Of a DNA stretch of 64,000 nt, positions 56,159 through 64,000 are shown one piece after another. The stretch comes from Ryuthela nishihirai (taxonomy: Eukaryota; Arthropoda; Arachnida; Araneae; Heptathelidae): contig JAWZYU010000020.1 of the NCBI GenBank assembly GCA_038380435.1, positions 44,052,307-44,116,306 on the forward strand. Direction: 5' to 3'. The position numbers and the translations under genes were made by a program. Position 1 is the first letter of the stretch; each line of letters starts with the position of its first letter. The notes beneath the pieces were generated by a model that did no database searches, had not been told where the DNA came from, and worked only from the letters and a program-made list of their open reading frames with translations.

Positions 56159-57188
56159 TTACTGAAAATAATAAAAGGTTAAAATTACAATTAAAAATAC
56201 TTTATAAGTTAACTTAATTTGCTTTTCAAGATTACAAGAAAAATTTACAATTTAAATTATTCTGAGCCAGAGCCAGAAGTCGTTTGTGTTATTCTGAGCT
56301 CGACAAAACCCGAACCCGAAGTCATATCGATAGCCAATGCAAATTTCTTGACCACGATAATCTACCAAAAAAATTTCAAATTCTTAACATAAATACATCA
56401 TTTGCAAATATTCGTCTGGAGTTTTGGCATTTTTCGTCTTTTCCCACCGTTAGACGATCCTACTAAAGCTATTAGGAGATTCTAAAAGTGTGAATGGTAA
56501 TATTTCATCAATTCCTATCGAAACCAAAAACAATATTTAATTTCTCTTTAAAAATAAAACAAAGTTAAATATCTTCTTTCGAACAGATCGACGGATGAAC
56601 GGGCAAGACGACGAAGTGGAAAATATCAACTCTTTATTTTTTTTTAAAGAAAACACGCTAAAAATGGTTTAGAGGCATGCATTTCTTTTGCATGTACTTT
56701 AAAATTGTGCCAGAAGTTTTTTTCTAACCTATGTCGAGCTATACCAGGAATTCGCGAACATGAGTAAATGAAAAGTACTATGGAGCGAAGAACTGTTATG
56801 ATCTCTGTTTACATTTGTCCTTCAAGCATTTCTTTTATGTACACTTTCATAGCACTTCCTAATCACACTGTTGCATTTTTTTTTGTTTCCCAAATTAGTG
56901 TTTAGCAAACCATAAGCTCCCCACCACCACCACCACCATCGACTATGAAGTTTTGTTGGAGAGCAGTAGTAAAACTTTCACATTCATTTCCATTTTTAGA
57001 AAGAATTCAAATTAATTTGCTTTATTATGCTTCTTTTAAATTCTTTGAAATACGCTACAGTATTTTTTTATCAACCATTTATGATCGTAGTGTAGAAACA
57101 AATAAGGTTTGAAGGATAGGGGCACACTTAATAATTGAGTTTAAGGAGGACAATAGGACTTGACGATCGGGTTTAAGCATTTGTTTGA
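56159..57188. other. AT-rich stretch with a CCA microsatellite
   Basis: (CCA)6 at about 56921-56938. No gene was recognised. Confidence 0.5.
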
Positions 57189-57405
57189 CGAAACCTCTAG
57201 ACTAGGCGTTCCCTACCTTTTCGCCATCACTCCCCCCTTTTCATTTTTGAGAAACCCTCACACCTACCCACTTCTCATCCATTTTTTATCAGCAATTTCA
57301 ATTCATAATTCGAAACAAGCACTGTATGCATCCTCGCCTATCCCTCCCCCATCCCTCCTCCCTTGGAATATCTTCACGCCCTCCAGTTTGGAAACTTCTG
57401 CTCAA
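57189..57405. mobile_element. Possible hAT-type remnant
   Basis: cgttccctaccttttcgcc resembles the left end of the element at 13121-13347. The C/T-rich interior and ccagtttggaaacttctg near 57385 could be the other end. No duplication was found. Confidence 0.35.
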
Positions 57406-57985
57406 GAACAAAATTAACTATAATCGAATATGCGAACATCCAATTAAATTTCAATGATCTCTATTTTAAAAAAGCGCACGTCTAAAATTCCATGAATAAT
57501 ATAAGTTTGCGTTTTGTGTACATAATCATCATGCATCTGATTTTCAGAAATAAAAGTGTGAAATATTAGAGTAAGATTCTATTTCGTAATATCGTCTGAA
57601 TCTTTTCCTCAGGAATATAATGCAGATATTACGAACATTTCAGAAGATACATATGAAATGTTTTTGGATAAAAATTTCCAGTGGTCAGCGTAAAGCCATT
57701 AATATGGTGTTCCCAACACCAGTGGCGGTCCTAGGAACCACATTTTTTGGGTCGGTAGTGGTAAACAGTTCTCAAAGACTTGAAATCATTGGAACAGAGC
57801 AATGTTTCCTTCTTGCCTCTTTCGTTAGCCTTTTTCATGGCGATTAGGTTGACCCCAATGCAAAAGGCTAACTATTGTCTCAAGCCCTCCCCCCTCCCAT
57901 TCCATCCTTGAGACCTCCACTGGGGCAATCAAGGCTAAGAAACACATTCAGTAATAAATTATCACAGGAAAATTCTTGTACACAA
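57406..57985. other. Unassigned stretch
   Basis: Includes a 75-codon frame at 57620-57847 without recognisable motif. Confidence 0.45.
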
Positions 57986-58097
57986 GGAACACTTGAAAAA
58001 ATGAGTTAAAAAAATTGGACGCCGGCATGTTTCTAGGTGATGTGGGTTCGAATCCCAATTCAGAACAACCAATTTTTTCAGCTCATTTTTTTAAGAA
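57986..58097 (+). repeat. tRNA-like module (family F) in a short inverted repeat
   Basis: The B-box-like gatgtgggttcgaatcccaa lies between tgaaaaaatgagttaaaaaa and its imperfect complement ttttttcagctcatttttt. Confidence 0.45.
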
Positions 58098-58222
58098 ACA
58101 CATATTTCGATACGGAAGAAGATATAAATTTCTTACGTAGGAAAGCTATAAAATATAATTGCTAAATTTAGAATCATATTTTGCATTTATTTCATCCTGG
58201 AGCTTTATTGTCAGAAGGATTA

Positions 58223-58540
58223 GGTTGGGTTTTTCAAAACAGCACTTTTTTCCACACAATGAACTGAATGATCTGGTTTCACGGACTCCAGGTGCTCAGA
58301 ATTGAGTAGGGGAAGAGGATTCACTGGACAGCTGTTAGGAAACAGATGGAAGCTTCCCAATCAAGGTCATCCAGCATGTTCGTTATATACAACGTATGGC
58401 TCTCCTGCACAAGGGCTTAACGTCCCATTTAAACGGCAGCCTTTCCAAGCCAAACAATGTCCCCTTTCTCACCAATGGCAGAGCGATGGCAGAGAGGGGT
58501 TAGAAAAGGAAATTTCAACGCAGCACCTCTTGCGCTGAAA
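58223..58540 (-). mobile_element. SINE-A copy, old
   Basis: gttgggtttttcaaaacagc, gacagctgttaggaaacaga and gggcttaacgtcccatttaa are recognisable. The head is lost. Confidence 0.82.
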
Positions 58541-58679
58541 TAATATATAAAAACAATCGCTGAAATAAAAAATAATTTAAAGCGTTTTAATCTGTTTTTG
58601 TTCTATACTATCACTACTCGAAGATTCACTATTTCCCGTCAAGCTCCACAAGTGATGCAACTGAGCCAGAAAAAAAGTA

Positions 58680-58842
58680 AAATGGGGGGGGGGGGGGTCA
58701 AGTGATTGGATTTCCATTACAACATAACATTTTCCTTTTTCGTTTTAGAAGTGTTCAAAAAACTTTCTTGAAACATGAAAGAAATATACACAACTTTAAT
58801 AATTTTTGCCTCCAATTCCCTTACTAGCAGGAGCGGATGGAA
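58680..58842 (-). mobile_element. hAT-type element, family C, fragment
   Basis: Carries ggatttccattacaacataa, ttgaaacatgaaagaaatat and tcccttactagca, the reverse of the family's internal blocks. A G14-like tract precedes it. Confidence 0.65.
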
Positions 58843-59997
58843 AGTTCTGGTCGGAACGAGGAAATTTTTCCAGTTATTTATTTGATTATTTTTTTTACAT
58901 ATGTAATTTACTTCTATTTGCTAAGATATCGATTATTTGCACATCAGGAATTTTCTTACAGAAAAAACTACAGAAATCAATCAATAACAAACTATCATGT
59001 TAATCCGTGCAAAAATACAATAATTTGAAATATTATACCACTATAATATCAGTAAAATAGGCTACGGATTTATTTGGTTAAAATAATAGTTTAAAAATTA
59101 TACTCTTGTGAAACAGAAGACAAAAATCGTTGTACAGACACTACGTCAATGAATATGGCGGCCCACTATATCATCGGCCCACCGAGGATTACCTCTATAG
59201 GTCAATCTGCCTCTGCTTACTAGCATTTTCAAAATGGCTGACTACCCCCCCTTGCCCTCCCCCTTAGAGCAGACGTTGCCTAAGATAATAATTAAAACTT
59301 TAATAATTAGTATTACTTCAAACCATTCAATAAAACAAAGGTATATTTTAGAAATTTGCTTATGTAATTCAATATTCTGCGATTAATTGCAAGTTTTTTA
59401 GGACTGATATTGTAGCTGTTAAATATTTTAACTTCCATAATTTTTTTAACTGAATGAATGGTTTTAAAATTCAGGATTTATATAGATTTAATATTCAGTT
59501 AAATTTTTATTCAATCCAGATTACGTCAATGCAGAATTATAACCCAACTGAATTAACAGCCAACTGAAATAACTCAATGCTTGAGTGCTGGTGTATAGTT
59601 AATAGAAAAATATAAAAGCAATACAAAAAAGAATCTAGTATGGCAACAGTTGGTAATTCAACCAATCTTCAAATGTAGACTGAAATAAAATAGTTTACGT
59701 AGTTACGTATGTAATCACTTAGTGTTTATAATCCATTCAAATAGAGATTTCTTAAATATATATATTTTGAAATTATTTTCTTCATTTTTCTGGAACACTA
59801 TTGTATAGCATAGGTCCAATGTAGCTTAAATCACAAGTAGCAGCTTGCTTTTGATTTTAGAAATTATATAGCTACGAAATGAGCTTCCTATTGATATGAA
59901 TATTCTCTTTTTTTTTAGTCTAACCGTATATAGTAATAGTACAGTATTACGTTTCGAAATGTTAATTACCCGCAAAACACGAATTTACTGGGTAGTA
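58843..59997. other. AT-rich stretch
   Basis: A further scrap of family C (cttactagcattttcaaaat) lies near 59217. The rest is unassigned. Confidence 0.5.
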
Positions 59998-60196
59998 GTC
60001 CCGTGGCCGAGTGGTTAGCGCGCTTGGCTACTGAGCTACGGGACCTGGGTTCGAGCCCCGGGTAAGGCATGGATGTTCGTGTTGTTTTCTGCTGAGGTCC
60101 TGCCATCCTCTCAGATCTCCTACTGTGGCATATAAATTGACAGGCTCCTGTCAGACCTCTGTGGCAAGCAGCTGCTTGAGGGGGTATTTATTTTAT
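59998..60196 (+). mobile_element. SINE-B, full length, young
   Basis: gtcccgtggccgagtggtta to cagctgcttgagggggtatt. Only a few differences from the copy at 48411-48612. Confidence 0.94.
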
Positions 60197-60322
60197 AATA
60201 ATGTATTGGAGGAACCACAGTGGTGTAAAATATATTTCAGAATGAAGAGATTGCTCCGTTCTTGAAGCTTTTGGTTAATCGCTTTGACACAAAAAATTTA
60301 ACATGGCAATATTGCAATCAGG

Positions 60323-62845
60323 GGCGTAGCTATTGGGTGGATGAGGGGAAGCTCCCCCCCCCCCCCAAAGTAACTCGGAGTTGGCAAAATTTGAAGCGAC
60401 TCGTAAAATATAGATGAGTTGTGAAAATTTGTAATCTTTTTGTTTGTAAAATTAAGGGGAGTTAGCAAAATCTAAGGTAGTTGTCGAAATCGAGGCGACT
60501 TGGCAAATCTAGGGCACTTGGGAAAATGGAAACGGCAAAATCTGGAGCAGTTGGCAAAATTCGAAACCACTTAGTAAAATACAGATGAGTTGATAAAATC
60601 GGGACAACTTGGCAAAATTCGGAGTGACTTGGTAAAATCTTGGGGAGTTGACAAAATTCGGATTGACTGGGCAAAACATTGGGGAGTTGACAAAATTCGG
60701 ATGAGATGTAAAAATTAAGATTTTTTTTTCTTTAAAATTATGGCGAGTTGGCAAAATTGAGGAAACTTGACAAAATCTAGGGGCAGTTGGCTAAATTCCG
60801 AGTGATTTGGAAAAATCGTGGAGAGTTGACAAAATTCAGGTGAGATGTAAAAATTAGAATTTTTGTTCTGTAAAATTATGACGTGTTGACAAAATCGAGA
60901 CAGCTTCGCAAAATCTACGAGAGTTGTCAAATTTTGGGGAATTGGCAAAATTCAGAGTGACTTTGCAAAAATCAGGTGAGATGCAAAAATTGGGATTTTT
61001 TTCTGTAAAATTTTGCGCGTTGGCAAAATCGAGGAAATTGGCAAAATTCGAATTCACTTGGTAAAATACGGGCAGGTTGTGAAAATTAGAGTTGTTTTTC
61101 TGAAATTAGGGAGAGTTGACAAAATAGAGAAAACTTGGTAAAATTTTGGGGAGTTTGAAAAATTTGAAGTGACTTGGCAAATGAAGGAGTGATGTAAAAA
61201 TTGGGATTGTTTTGCGAAATTAAGGAGAGGTGGTAAAATCGAGGCAACTTGGCAAAATCTAGAGGAGTTGGTAAAATTGGAAACCACTTAGTAATGTACA
61301 TGGGAATTGCGAAAATTGGAAACCACTTGGTAAAGTACAGGTGAGTTGCGAAAATTGGGATTGGTTTTCTGAAATTAAGGAGAGTTGGAAAAATCGAGAA
61401 ATATTCGCAAAATCTAAGGGAGTTGGAAAAATTCGAAGCCGCTTGGTAAAATACGGGGGAGTTGTGAAAATTGTGCTTTTCTTGTGCAATTAATGAGAGT
61501 TGAGAAAATTCGAAGTGACTTGGCAAATTCAGGGAAGATGTAAAACTTTCGATCTTTTCTGTATAATTACGGCGAGTTGGCAAAATCTAGGGTAGTCGGC
61601 AAAATTCGAATCACTTGGTGAAATATTGGCGAGTTGTGAAAATTAGGATTAATTTTGTGAAATTAAGAAGAGTTGGACAAATCGAAGAAACTTATAAAAT
61701 TTAGGGCAGTTGGCAAAATTCGAATACTCTTGGCAAAAATTCGAATTCACTTGGTTAAATATGGGCGAGTTGTGAAAATTGAGATTGTTTTTGTGAAATT
61801 AAGGAGAGTTGACAAAATCGAGAAAACTTGGCAAAATTTTGGGGAGTTTGAAAAATTTGAAGTGATTTGGTATTCAGGAGTGATGTAAAAACTGGGATTA
61901 TTTTTGCAAAATTAAGGAGAGGTGGTAAAATCGAGACAACTTCGAAAACTCTAGGGGAGTCGGCAAAAATTGGAAACCACTTGGTAAAGTACAGGTGAGT
62001 TGTGAAAATTGGTATTAGTTTTGTAAAATTAAAGAAAGTTGGAAAAATAGATAACTTGGCAAAATCTAAGAGAGTTGAAAAAATTCGAAGCCAAATAAAT
62101 ACAGGGTAAATACAGGGAGAGTAAACTACAGGGGAGTTGTGAAAATTGTGCCTTTCTTGTGCAATTAAGACGAGTTGATAAAATTCGAAGTGACTTGGCA
62201 AATTCAGGAAAAATGTAAAAATGGCGATTTTTCTGTAAAATTACGGCGAGTTGGCAAAATCGTGGCAAGTTGGAAAAAACCCAGGGTAGTTGGAAAAATT
62301 CGAATCCAATTGGTAAAATATAGGCGAGTTATGATAATTGGGATTAGTTTTGTGAAATTAAGAAGAGTTGTACAAATCGAGGAAACAGCAAAATCTAGGT
62401 AAGTTGGCAAAATTGGCGAGTTGTGATAATTGGGATTAGTTTTGTGAAATTAAAGAGAGTTGGCCAAATCGAGGCAACTTGGCAAAATCTTGGGAAGTAA
62501 AAATTTGAAGTGAGTTGACAAATTTAGGAGAGATGTAAAGATTGGGATTGGTTTCGTAAAATGAAGGAGGGTTGACCAAATCAAGGGGAGTTGGTAAAAT
62601 TCACACTGACTTTCTACAATTCAGAAAAGATGTAAATATTGGGATTATTTCTGTGAAGTTACATGGCAAAATGCAGGATAGTTGCGAAAATTACCTCATA
62701 CCCCCCCCTCCCCCTCCCTATGGAGCGAAAATATTGATACGAACACCTGCAGAGACATTATTTTCTCATTTGGCAAAATTTGATTTTCTAGTTAAAAAAT
62801 TTTCGATTTCTCCCCCCCTCCCCCCAACCATAGTCCTTCGCTACG
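60323..62845. repeat. 2.3 kb irregular higher-order repeat between inverted GGGCGTAGC ends
   Basis: 60420-62690 is built from roughly 20 base modules such as agttggcaaaatctagggg, gacttggcaaaattcga and gatgtaaaaattgggatt. They are arranged in larger blocks of about 100-135 bases, each containing one gaaaattgggattxxtttt module. At least 16 such blocks can be counted. The outer flanks carry ggggcgtagctattggg (60325) and its approximate reverse complement ccttcgctacgccc (about 62836-62849), with C/G tracts inside. Frames on the minus strand (up to 165 codons, rich in Phe, Asn and Pro) are repeat read-through. Confidence 0.85.
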
Positions 62846-62873
62846 CCCATTATCACAATATCTCTTTTTTCGG

Positions 62874-63260
62874 TTGGGTTGTTTTACCTCTGAGCGGCAC
62901 TTTTTTGCACACCATGGACTAAATGGCCGGGTCACATGGACCCCGAAAGCTCAGAGAAGGTTGGGGGAGGGGACCCACTGGAACAGCTGTTGGGAGACAG
63001 ATGGTAGCCTCCCGTCAAGGCCATCCAGCGTGTTCTTTAACCTGCACAGGGTATGGCTCTCCCGCACACGGGCCCACGGCTTAACGTCCCATCCGACGGA
63101 CGGCGGCCTTTCCAAGCCCATCGGCGTCCCCTACTGACTGACCGTGGGCAGGGCGGCGAATTTTGCGGAGATAAATCTCAACGCTGAACCAGCTGGGACT
63201 CGAACCTGGGAACTACAGATTACGAGCCTGGCGCGCTACCGACTGAGCCACCCCCGCCCC
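62874..63260 (-). mobile_element. Young full-length SINE-A, 11 bp target duplication
   Basis: Complete from ttgggttgttttacctctga to the intact head end gactgagccacccccgcccc. TCTTTTTTCGG flanks it at 62863-62873 and 63261-63271. Together with 11330-11722 and 38246-38628 it gives the clearest element boundaries. Confidence 0.97.
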
Positions 63261-63271
63261 TCTTTTTTCGG

Positions 63272-63513
63272 TAATAAGGTAATATGTGAAATTTACTCTA
63301 TATTTAATCGTATATTGTAGCACAGTTCGCAAATTCGTTTGTAAGTGTGGTGATATTTATGTAAATGCTGGAAAATTTTCCTTCCGCTCACTATAAAATT
63401 CCTTGACAATTTTGAAACTCAAAGCTCATTTGTGGTTAGCTAAATTCTTAGAAGCATCTTGATGAATGCTAAAGATTTTTCTTCTTTTAACAATATATTG
63501 ATGGCGGAAATAA
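63272..63513. other. AT-rich stretch, nothing recognised
   Basis: No supported feature. Confidence 0.5.
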
Positions 63514-63868
63514 CGCTAGGCTCGTAATCTCCTGTTTCGAGTTCGCTGGGCAATCGTTGAAATTTATCTCCGAAAAATTCCCCGCTCTACCCACGGTCAG
63601 TAGGGGACACGACGGGCTTGGAAAGGTAGATATACGTCGGATGGGACGTTAAGCCATTGCCTCGTGTACAGCAGAGCCATACCCTGTACACGTTAAAGAA
63701 CACGCTGGATGACCTTGACGGGAGGCTACCATCTCTCTTCCAACATCTGTTCCAGTGAGTCCCCCCCCCTTTCCCCAACCTTCTATGAGCCTTGGGATCC
63801 TTGTGACCTGGCCATTTAGCCCATTGTATGCGAAAAAGTGCCGTTCAGAGATAAAACAACCGAACCGT
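63514..63868 (+). mobile_element. SINE-A copy, head-truncated, moderately old
   Basis: ctaggctcgtaatctcctgt (head), ggatgggacgttaagccatt and cagagataaaacaacc. A C tract has expanded near 63760. Confidence 0.88.
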
Positions 63869-64000
63869 TCAGTTCGCCCTAATCATCTGGAATTTGATAT
63901 CGGGAAAGAATTCTGTTTCTATTTTGAATATAAGAATTTTTTTATCCAATTCAACGGGCGTTTTATGCTGGAGTGTGACACAAAAATCGCAAATTCATTC

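Noticed and set aside
61086..61583. 165-codon minus-strand gene rich in Phe and Asn
   Set aside because: It lies wholly in the irregular tandem array, and overlapping frames of the same composition occur throughout the array.
62874..63137. Conserved ~87 codon protein beginning MGCFTSERHFFAHHG, seen at many places
   Set aside because: It is the antisense reading of the SINE-A body. It occurs wherever a young SINE copy lies (also 38365, 41173, 44715, 49571) and is broken in old copies.

Overview
This 64 kb window looks like non-coding, AT-rich nuclear DNA from an animal with a repeat-dense genome. I favour an arthropod, possibly a chelicerate, at low confidence. The grounds are two tRNA-headed SINE families in many copies, an RTE-like LINE, hAT-type and Tc1/mariner-type miniature elements with clean target duplications, a mariner-type element encoding an arthropod-type DUF4817 helix-turn-helix fragment, and several minisatellites. 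I found no intact host protein gene, no rRNA and no convincing tRNA gene. Nearly all open frames are antisense reading through SINEs, reading through tandem repeats, or LINE debris.

Layout. 1-10 kb: scattered copies of a ~385 bp SINE (here SINE-A), one SINE-B, an inverted-repeat element (3.1-3.7 kb), a hairpin satellite (4.4-4.9 kb) and a SINE-A with a 71 bp internal triplication (9.1 kb). 10-12.1 kb: an RTE-like LINE copy split by SINEs. 12.5-16.3 kb: two hAT-type miniature elements, then two palindromic elements abutting at one TA. 16.7-17.8 kb: a 27 bp minisatellite. 19-20 kb: a three-layer nest (SINE-A, hAT element, SINE-A). 23.6-26.3 kb: the best LINE copy (endonuclease, reverse transcriptase and C-terminal region, all damaged). 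27.1-29.0 kb: a third, more decayed LINE copy. 29-37 kb: mostly AT-rich unassigned sequence. 37-45 kb: young SINE-A copies with clear target duplications, a 569 bp mariner element inside an older SINE, and short tandem arrays. 46.9-47.5 kb: a GC-rich island with a possible first coding exon on the minus strand and promoter-like motifs. 48-56 kb: SINEs (one SINE-A inside another), a hAT-like remnant, a palindromic TA element and a GC-rich block ending in oligo-A. 60.3-62.9 kb: a 2.3 kb irregular higher-order repeat between inverted GGGCGTAGC ends, with a young SINE-A next to it.

How the parts relate. The LINE would have supplied reverse transcriptase for retroposition, but all three copies here are dead. 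SINE-B shares the string GCTGCTTGAGG with the LINE immediately before its 3' tail, which suggests it borrowed the LINE 3' recognition end. SINE-A ends in an AACCC-rich tail, so it probably depends on another LINE. The nesting gives a relative chronology: LINE and old SINE-A first, hAT and mariner miniature elements next, young SINE-A copies last.
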